Assembly: GCA_002426495.1 (NCBI GenBank)
Contig: DIQC01000014.1
Span: 1 to 21,279, forward strand
Direction of reading: 5' to 3'
DNA length: 21,279 nt
Origin: Thermacetogenium sp. UBA5472
GTDB taxonomy: Bacteria > Bacillota > DSM-12270 > Thermacetogeniales > Thermacetogeniaceae
The first letter of the stretch is position 1. Every line of letters starts with the position of its first letter. A model generated the notes under the pieces. The model searched no databases. It was not told the DNA's origin and saw only the letters and a list, made by a program, of their open reading frames with translations. A program made the translations under genes and the position numbers. Below, piece by piece: positions 6,456 to 14,906 of the stretch.

Positions 6456-7370
6456 TTATAATATACGGGTTCCTGATAAACAGGGTTCCAAATGCATAAC
6501 CCGTGCTGCTATATTTCTTAATTGGAAGATATCTGCAATTGCCTCTCCACAATCCAGATCAGGTGGAGAAAAGGCGATGACAGTGGGCCCTGCCCCACTC
6601 AAAAAGACTCCATAGGCTCCACTGTCAAGGGCAGCTTGAAAAACCTCATTCAAACCAGGCACAAGGCTGCATCTGTAGGGCTGGTGCAGGCGGTCCTGCA
6701 TTGCTACCTGAAGCAGATCCCAATCCCCTTCCCGTAGAGCTGTCACCAGCAAGGCAATACGCCCCAAATTGTAGACGGCATCCTGTAAAGGAACATTTTC
6801 AGGTAAAACACTGCGTGCTTTAATAGTTGACACATTGAATTCTGGAATTACAGCGGTGATCCTGATATCAGTTTTGGGAACAAAGCGAGAATAAACATAT
6901 GATTCCTCACCTGATTCCTCATCCTTAGCAACAATTACCACCCCACCTAGGAGAGCGGCAGCTACATTATCAGGATGTCCCTCTATCTCAACAGCCATTT
7001 GTAAAACATCGCTATGAGAAAAAGGGTTTCCAACAAGGGCGTTAGCAGCTACTAGGCCGCCGACAATAGCAGCGGCACTGCTCCCCAGTCCGCTCATCAA
7101 GGGTATCTGATTATCCAGAGTGAGTTTAAATCCATAATCTTCGTAGCCGGCTCTCTCCATTAGAAAAGTAACAGATCTAGCAACAAGGTTGTTGCTGTCC
7201 CTGGGCAGCGAGAAATGCCCCTCCCCATTTACTTCGATTATATGGCAGTCATTATCCATCTTTTCCAGAACAACTGTATTGTAGAGGTTCAATGCCATCC
7301 CCAGGACATCAAACCCCGGCCCTAAATTGGCAGTTGAAGCTGGTACATTAACGGCAATCTTTTTTTCCAT
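6456..7370 (-). CDS. thrB: Homoserine kinase
   Basis: A 304-aa GHMP-family kinase that makes O-phosphohomoserine from homoserine. Diagnostic parts are the N-terminal VPASTANLGPGFDVLGMAL (9-27), the GHMP phosphate-binding loop GLGSSAAA (94-101), the EGHPDNVAAALLGG stretch, and the C-terminal FLSGAGPTVIAF. Its length is typical of ThrB. A GGTGA site lies 7 bases before ATG. It sits 28 bases after thrC and 35 bases before the aspartokinase gene, as the third gene of the threonine operon. Confidence 0.95.
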   Translation of the reverse strand: MEKKIAVNVPASTANLGPGFDVLGMALNLYNTVVLEKMDNDCHIIEVNGEGHFSLPRDSNNLVARSVTFLMERAGYEDYGFKLTLDNQIPLMSGLGSSAAAIVGGLVAANALVGNPFSHSDVLQMAVEIEGHPDNVAAALLGGVVIVAKDEESGEESYVYSRFVPKTDIRITAVIPEFNVSTIKARSVLPENVPLQDAVYNLGRIALLVTALREGDWDLLQVAMQDRLHQPYRCSLVPGLNEVFQAALDSGAYGVFLSGAGPTVIAFSPPDLDCGEAIADIFQLRNIAARVMHLEPCLSGTRIL

Positions 7371-7398
7371 CTAATGGTCACCTAGTTCCTTATTACTT

Positions 7399-8463
7399 TT
7401 AGAGAATACTAAAACCCTTTAAAATATCTAATACTGCATCCTCCTGGGCAGGAATAACTCTGGGCTGTAATTGGCAGGTCTTGATAGTGGTATCCGGGTC
7501 TTTTAGGCCATGTCCAGTCATAATACAGACAACACGGGCACCCTTGGCAAAAAAGCCCTGTTTGTTTAGTTTGAGTACCCCAGCCAGGGAAGCTGCAGAT
7601 GCCGGTTCTACAAAAAGCCCCTCAGTTCTGGCAACCAACCGGTAAGCATCAAGGATTTCCTCATCTGTTACCATGTCAATATGCCCCTCTGATTCCTCAA
7701 TTGCTGTTACAGCTTTTTGCCAACTGGCCGGGTTTCCGATCCTGATGGCTGTGGCTACAGTTTGGGGCTTTGGAACAATCTCTCCATTAACAATAGGAGC
7801 GGCTCCTGCGGCCTGGAAACCGATCATCTTAGGTGTCGAAGCAACACACCCCGCAGCCTTGTACTCCTTAAATCCCTTCCAATATGCTGTAATATTGCCT
7901 GCATTCCCGACAGGCAGAGCCAGGTAATCCGGTACAGACCCCAGCTGGTCGCAGATTTCGAAAGCACCAGTTTTCTGCCCTTCAATCCGGTGGGGATTGA
8001 GAGAGTTGACCAAGGTTAATGGGTACTTTTCTGTGATCTTGCGTACGAGCTGTAGAGCAGCATCAAAATTGCCTTTGATCGCTATAACCTCAGCTCCATA
8101 TATCAATGCTTGTGCCAGTTTACCCAAAGCAACATAACCATCAGGTATGATCACAACACATTTGATTCCGGCCCGGGCAGCGTAGGCAGCAGCCGATGCA
8201 GAGGTATTACCAGTAGAGGCACACATAACTGCTTTACTGCCGTTTTCTACAGCTTTGCTTACCGCAACAGTCATTCCCCGATCCTTAAAAGAACCGGTAG
8301 GGTTCTGCCCCTCAAACTTCAAATAAAGTTCAATATTAAGTCTTTCGGAAAGCTTCATAGCAGGGAGCAAAATAGTATTCCCTTCATAAAGAGTTATGAC
8401 AGGTGTCTGATCTGTTACCGGCAAAAAAGAACGATAAGCAGAAATTAACCCTTTCCAGTTCAT
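7399..8463 (-). CDS. thrC: Threonine synthase
   Basis: A 354-aa PLP enzyme that turns O-phosphohomoserine into threonine. The PLP lysine lies in PTGSFKDRGM (Lys60). CASTGNTSASAAAYAARAG follows, with the GNAGNI phosphate-binding loop in the middle and a C-terminal MTGHGLKDPD. The N-terminus MNWKGLISAYRSFLPV is the usual opening of this short-form threonine synthase. I chose ATG 8463, not the GTG at 8484, because GGAGG stands 8 bases ahead of it. That site lies within the last codons of hom; ATG follows the hom stop by 4 bases, so translation is probably coupled. Confidence 0.95.
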   Translation of the reverse strand: MNWKGLISAYRSFLPVTDQTPVITLYEGNTILLPAMKLSERLNIELYLKFEGQNPTGSFKDRGMTVAVSKAVENGSKAVMCASTGNTSASAAAYAARAGIKCVVIIPDGYVALGKLAQALIYGAEVIAIKGNFDAALQLVRKITEKYPLTLVNSLNPHRIEGQKTGAFEICDQLGSVPDYLALPVGNAGNITAYWKGFKEYKAAGCVASTPKMIGFQAAGAAPIVNGEIVPKPQTVATAIRIGNPASWQKAVTAIEESEGHIDMVTDEEILDAYRLVARTEGLFVEPASAASLAGVLKLNKQGFFAKGARVVCIMTGHGLKDPDTTIKTCQLQPRVIPAQEDAVLDILKGFSIL

Positions 8464-8467
8464 GTAC

Positions 8468-9772
8468 TTATTCCTCCTCAACACGGATCACGTTTTCGAT
8501 AGAACCTAAACAAGAAAGACCTTTCACGACAGCCAATGCATCCCGCATATCCTGTTCTAAAACTTGATGTGTTACAATCACTATCTCAGCCATTTTATCT
8601 TCGTTAACTGTAAGTGTTCTTTTCTGTATCATAGAGCCGATGCTCACCTGGTGATTGCCTAAAATACCTGTAATACTGGCCATCACTCCAGGCTTGTCCT
8701 TAACAATGAGACGCAGATAATATTTGGTACTCACTTGTCCAATAGAGAGTATCTCTTCATCCAAATAACAGCTGCAGGGTAACCGACTGATGCTACCACT
8801 TTCCAGATTGCGAACGATCTCCATCAGATCCCCTACAACAGCACTGGCTGTAGGCATTGCTCCCGCTCCCTGGCCGTAAAACATGGTTTCGCCCACGGCA
8901 TCCCCACAGATATAGATGGCATTAAAAACACCCTTGACAGCCGCCAGGGGGTGATTTTGAGGAAGAAAAGCGGGATGTACTCGTACCTCTATTCCTTCGT
9001 TGCATTCCCTGGCAATGGCCAGCAGCTTAATCACATATCCCAGTTCCCGGGCATAATTAATATCTTCCGTGGTGATCTTGGTGATCCCCTCCACAAAAAC
9101 ATCAGCAGGGGTCACCCGGGAATTAAAAGCGATGGAAGCCAAAATGGCAATCTTCCTGGCAGCGTCATGACCTTCGATATCTGCTATGGGATCAGCTTCA
9201 GCATATCCTGCATCCTGGGCTGCCTGTAGGACTGTGGAAAAACCTATATTTTCCTCGCTCATGCGAGTCAAGATATAATTCGTGGTTCCATTGACAATCC
9301 CGATGACATTTTCAATTTTATTAGCACCCAGGCTTTCTTTCAAGGCGCGTATGATTGGAATTCCCCCACCAACACTTGCTTCAAAATATAAATCGGCTTT
9401 CCCGGCGTCAGCAGCCTCAAACAACTCTTTGCCATGAGTTGATACAACATCTTTATTGGCAGTAACCACATGTTTCCCACGACTCAGGGCATCGTGAATA
9501 TAGGTACGGGCAGGTTCCATTCCTCCTAAAAGTTCGACAACAATCTGAACCTCCGGATCAGCCAGTACCTCTTCAATATTGTTTGCCAGTTCCTCAGAGG
9601 GTACCCCCAACTGGAGAGCCTTTTCTTGATCACGCTCCAACACTTTCTTGATCACTAATTTGTTACCAGCCCTTTGCGATATCCAAGACGCGTTTTCCCG
9701 GAGCAGTTTATAGACTCCTGTCCCGATAGTACCCAGTCCAAGCAGCCCGATACCAATAGAATTATCCCTCAT
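8468..9772 (-). CDS. hom: Homoserine dehydrogenase with ACT domain
   Basis: A 434-aa enzyme reducing aspartate semialdehyde to homoserine. It has the Rossmann NAD(P) motif GLGTIGTG (12-19), TANKDVV (104-110), the catalytic-domain stretch EASVGGGIPIIRAL, GTTNYILT, and YAEADPIADIEGHDAARK. A C-terminal ACT domain (about 353-430, KDKPGVMASITGIL) is the usual site of threonine feedback. GGAGGG precedes the ATG. It is the first gene of the hom-thrC-thrB-lysC operon and has a plausible promoter 50-80 bases upstream. No T-box or long leader is present. Confidence 0.96.
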   Translation of the reverse strand: MRDNSIGIGLLGLGTIGTGVYKLLRENASWISQRAGNKLVIKKVLERDQEKALQLGVPSEELANNIEEVLADPEVQIVVELLGGMEPARTYIHDALSRGKHVVTANKDVVSTHGKELFEAADAGKADLYFEASVGGGIPIIRALKESLGANKIENVIGIVNGTTNYILTRMSEENIGFSTVLQAAQDAGYAEADPIADIEGHDAARKIAILASIAFNSRVTPADVFVEGITKITTEDINYARELGYVIKLLAIARECNEGIEVRVHPAFLPQNHPLAAVKGVFNAIYICGDAVGETMFYGQGAGAMPTASAVVGDLMEIVRNLESGSISRLPCSCYLDEEILSIGQVSTKYYLRLIVKDKPGVMASITGILGNHQVSIGSMIQKRTLTVNEDKMAEIVIVTHQVLEQDMRDALAVVKGLSCLGSIENVIRVEEE

Positions 9773-9822
9773 GAATACCCTCCTCTATCTAAAATGCAAC
9801 TATTTGAATTAACACTTATCAT

Positions 9823-9850
9823 ATCATACCGGAAATTTTCGCTGATGCAA
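9823..9850 (-). promoter_or_regulatory. Likely sigma-A promoter of the threonine operon
   Basis: On the minus strand TTGCAT (9850-9845) and TATGAT (9828-9823) are 16 bases apart, about 50 bases before the hom ATG and just past the spoIVA terminator. The -35 box is imperfect, so this is moderate evidence. Confidence 0.5.
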
Positions 9851-9874
9851 ATATCAAGTCCTGCTTTTTCTTCA

Positions 9875-9904
9875 GAAAATAAAAAACGGTCAGATGACCG
9901 TTTT
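9875..9904 (-). terminator. Rho-independent terminator after spoIVA
   Basis: A stem AAAACGGTCA/TGACCGTTTT (9883-9892 and 9895-9904) is followed on the minus strand by TTTTTTATTTT, 11 bases after the spoIVA stop. Confidence 0.88.
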
Positions 9905-9914
9905 CAAAAAAAAA

Positions 9915-11396
9915 CTAGATGATGATACAGATCAATCCTCCACTTCCCTCATTGACGATCCGCTGCACAGTTTCCTGCAGTTTTTCCTGGGCATTATCAG
10001 GCATACGATGTAATTTATTTTGTATGCCTTCTCTTACCAAATCATGTAGGGACTTGCCGAAGATATCCTTCTGCCATATTTTGGCCGGATCATCCTCGAA
10101 CTCCTCCAACATATAGCGTACAAGATCTTCGCACTGCTTCTCCGTACCGATAATCGGTGTAATTTCTGTTGAAATATCCGCTCTGATGATATGCATTGAA
10201 GGAGCACTGGCTTTCAGCTTGACGCCAAAACGATTCCCCTGCCGGATCAGTTCCGGTTCTTCCAGTATCATCTCATCTAAACTGGGGGTAACAACCCCAT
10301 ATCCCAGTTCCTGCACCTCTTCCAAAGCGGGAGCTATTTTTTCCAGTTCTGCTTGCGATTTACTCAGGTCTCGCATCAGCCGCAGGATATCATGCTCACC
10401 ACTTACAGGGAGCCCGCTAACCTCTTCCAGCACTTTAAAAAACAGGCCATCCTGTGCTTGGACTTTAATATCGGCAACACCTGTACCGAGATTCATTTCC
10501 TGCAGCAGAGCAGCGGCCACAAACTCATTCTCTCGAATTTTTTCAATTGTGTGATCAATATCTCGCAGTCTGTTCACACTGGTGACTGCTTCATTGATTA
10601 CCTGTTCCAAATCTGAACGCAGCCAGTGAGCGCTCTCTAACTCCTCAACCCAAAGTGGTAATTTAACATTGATCTCCTGAACCGGGAACTCATAAAGTGC
10701 CTCTTGAAGGATGTTGAGAAGATCGTCATCAGTTGTTTCAGCACAATTGATGGCCAGCACCGGCACATCATATTTTTCCTCTAAGCTCTGTACCAGTTCG
10801 ATAGACTCATAAGCATCCGGATAAAGAGTGTTGAGTACAATGATATACGGCTTGCCCAGTTCCTTTAATTCTTCAATTACACGCTCTTCGGCTTCCGAAT
10901 AACTATCCCTGGGAATATCTGCTACAGAGCCATCAGTAGTGACTACAATCCCTAGTGTGGAATGATCAGCTATCACTTTTCTGGTTCCCAGTTCTGCTGC
11001 CTCTTGAAAAGGAATAGCCTCATCAAACCAAGGCGTCCTTACCATACGCGGCCCACCCTCTTCCTCTTCATAACCGAGGGCACCATCAACTGTATAACCG
11101 ACGCAGTCAACCATCCTCACCTTCATTTTTAGTCCATCTCTGATGGCAATTTCAACAGCATCCTGAGGTATGAATTTCGGTTCCACAGTCATAATCATTC
11201 TGCCGGCCCCACTCTGAGGCAGTTCATCTACTGCCCGCTCTTTATCATTGGGGTCCGCAATATTTGGCAAGACCAGCAGTTCCATCAAACGCTTAATAAA
11301 TGTCGATTTGCCGGTCCGCACAGGTCCAACTACACCCAAGTAAATGTCCCCACCTGTTCGCTCAGCAATATCCTGAAAGATATTGAGATTTTCCAT
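9915..11396 (-). CDS. spoIVA: Stage IV sporulation protein A (spore coat ATPase)
   Basis: A 493-aa cytoskeletal ATPase that polymerises on the outer forespore membrane and forms the base layer of the spore coat. The sequence follows Bacillus SpoIVA nearly end to end: N-terminal NIFQDIAERTGGDIYLGVVG, Walker A GPVRTGKS (24-31), DELPQSGAGR, VDCVGYTVDGA, the middle domain, and the conserved C-terminus GIQNKLHRMP...NEGSGGL. I place the start at ATG 11396, not the TTG two codons earlier, because GGGGAGGGG is correctly spaced only for the ATG. It is a single-gene unit between the plsY and spoIVA terminators. Mother-cell sigma-E control is expected from the family; I see no convincing sigma-E promoter. 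Confidence 0.97.
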   Translation of the reverse strand: MENLNIFQDIAERTGGDIYLGVVGPVRTGKSTFIKRLMELLVLPNIADPNDKERAVDELPQSGAGRMIMTVEPKFIPQDAVEIAIRDGLKMKVRMVDCVGYTVDGALGYEEEEGGPRMVRTPWFDEAIPFQEAAELGTRKVIADHSTLGIVVTTDGSVADIPRDSYSEAEERVIEELKELGKPYIIVLNTLYPDAYESIELVQSLEEKYDVPVLAINCAETTDDDLLNILQEALYEFPVQEINVKLPLWVEELESAHWLRSDLEQVINEAVTSVNRLRDIDHTIEKIRENEFVAAALLQEMNLGTGVADIKVQAQDGLFFKVLEEVSGLPVSGEHDILRLMRDLSKSQAELEKIAPALEEVQELGYGVVTPSLDEMILEEPELIRQGNRFGVKLKASAPSMHIIRADISTEITPIIGTEKQCEDLVRYMLEEFEDDPAKIWQKDIFGKSLHDLVREGIQNKLHRMPDNAQEKLQETVQRIVNEGSGGLICIII

Positions 11397-11443
11397 GGGC
11401 AAACCCCTCCCCTATTCTTTTTTATGCAAGACAATCCTTATTC

Positions 11444-11527
11444 ATGCCAATAATTTAATCAATACTGGCATAACTGTTTAAGGAAATACCAGTTATACTA
11501 TTTATATGTTAGTTAATAATTGGTATT
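11444..11527. promoter_or_regulatory. Nested inverted repeats upstream of spoIVA
   Basis: Three inverted repeats crowd the spoIVA leader: ATGCCAATA/TACTGGCAT (11444-11452 and 11463-11471, one mismatch), ATAACTG/CAGTTAT (11470-11476 and 11490-11496), and AATACCAGTTAT/ATAATTGGTATT (11485-11496 and 11516-11527, one mismatch). The last two share an arm, so as RNA they would be alternatives. They could be regulator sites or leader structures; I recognise none of them. Confidence 0.4.
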
Positions 11528-11548
11528 ACCTAAGGAGAGGTTTTCAAT

Positions 11549-11577
11549 AAAAAAAAGCAACTTAAATAGCAAGCCGC
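11549..11577 (-). terminator. Rho-independent terminator after plsY
   Basis: On the minus strand GCGGCTT pairs with AAGTTGC (7 bp, two G-U pairs, 7-base loop) and is followed directly by eight T. It lies 26 bases past the plsY stop. Confidence 0.75.
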
Positions 11578-11602
11578 AGTACTTATTATTTTTATTTTAT
11601 CT

Positions 11603-12190
11603 TTATTTCCAAAAACTTATGCGGTTTTCAGTGCCCATTTTTAAACGCCTGATATTCGGGAGATGCCTGATTACAACAAGAATGGGTGCAGGTATAGCAA
11701 AAATAAAATAAACCCAGGGTATATGTAAGAACAAAGCTATAATCGGCACAGCCAGTGCGGCAATTATCGATCCCAGTGAAACATAGCCTGAGATAAGCAC
11801 AACTATAATCCAGACCACAAAAGCTATGACAACGACCCCTGGCATGAGAGCTATAAGTATCCCCGCACCTGTGGCCACACCACGGCCGCCACGAAAACCG
11901 AGAAAGATAGACCAGTTATGGCCGATAAGAGCTGCGAACCCCGCTGCAACACCCCAATAAGGTCCATAAATATTATTAACAATTAAGACTGGGAGAAATC
12001 CTTTAAGAGCATCACAGAAAAGCACAAGTAACCCAACTTGAGTTCCTAGAACACGAAAGGCATTGGTGGCCCCGATATTTCCACTTCCATAGCGGCGTAT
12101 ATCAACATTATTCTTCTTACCGATCAGATAGCCACAAGGAATTGAACCGATCAAATAGCAGATCACTAACATCAATAAAAAACCACCCAT
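11603..12190 (-). CDS. plsY: Acyl-phosphate:glycerol-3-phosphate acyltransferase
   Basis: A 195-aa integral membrane enzyme with about five spans that moves an acyl group from acyl-phosphate to glycerol-3-phosphate, the first step of phospholipid synthesis in most Gram-positives. It has the family signatures SIPCGYLIG near the N-terminus, RRYGSGNIGATNAFR (motif 1, 32-46) and GHNWSIFLGFRGGRGVATG (motif 2, 90-108). A GGGGGG site precedes the ATG. It lies 14 bases after der, as in many Bacillota, and is the last gene of the long sporulation-der operon. Confidence 0.95.
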   Translation of the reverse strand: MGGFLLMLVICYLIGSIPCGYLIGKKNNVDIRRYGSGNIGATNAFRVLGTQVGLLVLFCDALKGFLPVLIVNNIYGPYWGVAAGFAALIGHNWSIFLGFRGGRGVATGAGILIALMPGVVVIAFVVWIIVVLISGYVSLGSIIAALAVPIIALFLHIPWVYFIFAIPAPILVVIRHLPNIRRLKMGTENRISFWK

Positions 12191-12204
12191 AGTTTTCCCC
12201 CCTA

Positions 12205-13521
12205 TTATTTTTGTTTTGCAGTGGACCTTTTTCTCCCGCGAAAGATAAGTCTGATAGGTGTACCTTCAAATCCATATGCTTCTCTGAGCTGCCGCTCTAA
12301 GTAGCGTTTATAGGAAAAATGAACAAGTTTTGAGTTGTTTACAAAAAAGACAAAAGCAGGAGGCTTTACAGCGACCTGTGTTACATAATATAACCTAAGC
12401 CCACCTTGTGCAGCTTTTGGAGGGTTCAGGTAGGTAACCTCACTCAACCAGGAGTTAAGGTTTCCTGTACCGATCTTTTTATTCTGTTCATTGTGGACTA
12501 AATCCACTTCGGCGAAGATCTTTTCTAGCCCCTGCCCAGTGAGAGCAGAAACAAAAAGCAGTGGAGCATACATTAGAAATTTTAATTCTGTACGGGTTGA
12601 CTTCTCAAATTCCTGCCGTCTGTTTTTATCAGCTAAATCCCATTTATTGATTAATATTATAACCCCTTTCCCGCTTTCTTCAATATATCCTGCAATTTTT
12701 TTGTCCTGCTCTACAATGCCCTCTACGGCATCCAAAACCAAGATGATTACATCTGCCCGATCAATAGCCCCAAAAGCACGTCGTACCCCATAATACTCAA
12801 CACCCCTGGCAACCCGACTACGTCTCCTGATTCCGGCGGTATCGATGAGCAGATAAGAACGGCCATCCTTGACAAATGCGGTATCAATGGCGTCCCTTGT
12901 TGTTCCAGGTATATCACTGACAATCACTCTCTTTTCACTAAGCAATGCGTTGATCAGGGATGACTTCCCCACATTGGGCCTTCCCGCAACAGCGATCCGA
13001 ATCGATTGGTCATCTTCTGTTGCCGGGGTTTCAGGGAGCAAAGCAACAATTCTATCCAGCAGTCCATCTATATTTAGGCCGTGCAGGCTGGAAATGGCCA
13101 CAGGTTCACCCAACCCAAACTTGTAGAAATCATAGATATCCGGATTTTTAAAGTTATCAACCTTATTGGCAGCGATAATTATATTCTTATTGCTTTTGAG
13201 AAGCACCTGGGCTACTTGTTCATCCTCAACTGCAAGCCCTACCTGGGCATCCACTACAAAAACAACAACATCAGCCTCTTCAATGGCGATGCTCACCTGT
13301 TCCTGAATGTGAGCTTTAAAAGCAGGGTCATCCGGAAACAGCCCTCCGGTATCGATGAGGGTGAAGGTGTTTCTGTCCCATTCCACCTCCCTGTACAGTC
13401 GATCCCGAGTAACACCTGGCCGGTCATCGACAATTGCCGTCCTTCCACCTGACAAGCGATTGAAAAGGGTGGATTTTCCCACATTTGGTCTCCCTACGAG
13501 GGCAACAACAGGATTACTCAT
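12205..13521 (-). CDS. der: Ribosome-assembly GTPase Der (EngA)
   Basis: A 438-aa protein with two tandem GTPase domains and a C-terminal KH-like domain, needed for maturation of the 50S subunit. The first domain has GRPNVGKS (10-17), DTGG (57-60) and NKVD (119-122); the second has GRPNVGKS (180-187), DTAG (227-230) and NKWD (292-295). The C-terminal part (about 350-438) ends in IRLIFRGRKR. GGGGGAG stands before ATG. The ATG overlaps the stop of the upstream DUF512 gene by 8 bases, implying translational coupling. Length and motifs are normal. Confidence 0.97.
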   Translation of the reverse strand: MSNPVVALVGRPNVGKSTLFNRLSGGRTAIVDDRPGVTRDRLYREVEWDRNTFTLIDTGGLFPDDPAFKAHIQEQVSIAIEEADVVVFVVDAQVGLAVEDEQVAQVLLKSNKNIIIAANKVDNFKNPDIYDFYKFGLGEPVAISSLHGLNIDGLLDRIVALLPETPATEDDQSIRIAVAGRPNVGKSSLINALLSEKRVIVSDIPGTTRDAIDTAFVKDGRSYLLIDTAGIRRRSRVARGVEYYGVRRAFGAIDRADVIILVLDAVEGIVEQDKKIAGYIEESGKGVIILINKWDLADKNRRQEFEKSTRTELKFLMYAPLLFVSALTGQGLEKIFAEVDLVHNEQNKKIGTGNLNSWLSEVTYLNPPKAAQGGLRLYYVTQVAVKPPAFVFFVNNSKLVHFSYKRYLERQLREAYGFEGTPIRLIFRGRKRSTAKQK

Positions 13522-14848
13522 ACCTAACTCCCCCTAACATACATATTTCTTTAACAAGTGCAGTGGCTGTAGGCTCAATCAGATGAATTCTGCACCCAAC
13601 CTTGCGCTCCACATCTGCAACATGCAATCCGTCAAGAAAAAGAGATGTGCCGCTGCGCACAAGTATATTAGGTACCAGAACAGTTTCACCTGGTGCCTGT
13701 CTCAACCCCCACAAAAGATCCTGCCCTGTCAGTAAACCGGTTACGGTTATTCGAGGGCCAAAAAAAGTATTGGGAATACTGATCATCCTCAGTTTAATAT
13801 TTTTGATCAACCGCAGTCGCCTGACTACCGGCTCGAGAACCTGTGCCCCGTCCTGAGAGGTTGCCAGGACTAAATGACACAACCTGTTTGTTTTATGCGG
13901 CAGCAAAGAACGTAGTTTCCGAAAATCCTCATAAAAGTATCTCGCCAATCCAATTCCATTCTCTATCTGGGGAAAACCATCATATTGTTTATAAGCTGGA
14001 AATGGATAGCCCGCCTTCAAATAAAACTCATCAGCCAGGTAAATTACAGAAACCCCATTTCTGCTGCGAAATGCGTCCTGAAAAATTTTTATCTTATCGA
14101 TCAGCTTCTTACTCTCAGCTGGTGTAATAGAACGCAACCATGGAAGCTGCTGTCTAAATTTGGTCAACCCTACAGGCACGATTCCTATAGATGCCACCTG
14201 GGGCCAGAAACCGACCAAGTCAGCTATTGTCCTGGCTAAAGCAGCCCTATCATTCCAGTCAGGGCAGAGGACTATCTGAATATGCATGGTGATCCCTGCT
14301 TCAGCAAACCGTGCGATGCTTTCCAGAATGGGAGCTGGCCTTTTGTGCCCCAGCATGACCCCTCGCAACTGGGGGTCAGTAGTATGCACCGAAATATACA
14401 TGGGACTCAACTTTAAGTTGACAATGCGTGCCATATCCCTTTCCTTAAGGTTGCTCAAGGTAATATAATTGCCGTGGAGAAAGGACAACCTGTAATCGTC
14501 GTCTTTTTCATAAAGAGTATGCCGCAGATGACAGGGAAGCTGATCTACAAAGCAAAAGACACATTTGTTGCGGCAGTATTTTACTCCGTCAAAACAGTCT
14601 GCAGAAAATACCAATCCCAGATCAGTGTCAAAATTCTTATTGATATCACAGGTAAAAATCCTATTCAGCCGGCGAACCTTGAGACGGACACTCTCTGCGG
14701 CAGTAATGTATCTGTAAGTAATAATGTCTTGTGGTAGAATACCATTTACAGACAGCAACTGATCACCTATACTTATACCATGAACTGTAGCAGGTGATCC
14801 ATCGATAACCTTTTCCACATAAATACCAGATTTTTTTTTGTTTTTCAT
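13514..14848 (-). CDS. DUF512 family protein: PDZ domain plus radical-SAM-like Fe-S domain
   Basis: A 444-aa protein of the DUF512 family. An N-terminal PDZ-like domain (about 7-60: GSPATVHGISIGDQLLSVNG) is followed by a cysteine cluster CRNKCVFCF (C92, C96, C99), a CxxxCxxC pattern typical of radical SAM [4Fe-4S] sites. A TIM-barrel-like region (HGNYITLSNL, SPMYISVHTTDP) follows, then the DUF512 C-terminal half. The reaction is unknown. I chose ATG 14848 rather than 14860 since GGAG lies 6 bases before it and nothing lies before the other. The gene is typically found upstream of der in Clostridia, as here, and overlaps it by 8 bases. Confidence 0.85.
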   Translation of the reverse strand: MKNKKKSGIYVEKVIDGSPATVHGISIGDQLLSVNGILPQDIITYRYITAAESVRLKVRRLNRIFTCDINKNFDTDLGLVFSADCFDGVKYCRNKCVFCFVDQLPCHLRHTLYEKDDDYRLSFLHGNYITLSNLKERDMARIVNLKLSPMYISVHTTDPQLRGVMLGHKRPAPILESIARFAEAGITMHIQIVLCPDWNDRAALARTIADLVGFWPQVASIGIVPVGLTKFRQQLPWLRSITPAESKKLIDKIKIFQDAFRSRNGVSVIYLADEFYLKAGYPFPAYKQYDGFPQIENGIGLARYFYEDFRKLRSLLPHKTNRLCHLVLATSQDGAQVLEPVVRRLRLIKNIKLRMISIPNTFFGPRITVTGLLTGQDLLWGLRQAPGETVLVPNILVRSGTSLFLDGLHVADVERKVGCRIHLIEPTATALVKEICMLGGVRYE

Positions 14849-14906
14849 TGCTCGCTCCATCTTTTTTTGCCATTATCTTTTTACCATTATCAATGAGCAA
14901 TGGTGT

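Noticed and set aside
9773..9850. T-box or amino-acid riboswitch ahead of the threonine operon
   Set aside because: The leader is only about 50 bases after the likely promoter; no specifier loop, T-box sequence or antiterminator is visible.
10186..10554. 122-codon serine-rich plus-strand frame
   Set aside because: It is antisense to spoIVA and its composition is typical of a shadow frame.
11403..11450. Sigma-E promoter of spoIVA
   Set aside because: A CATAAAAA-like -10 is present, but no acceptable -35 box stands 13-15 bases upstream.
13081..13452. 123-codon plus-strand frame
   Set aside because: It is antisense to der, which matches its family from end to end.
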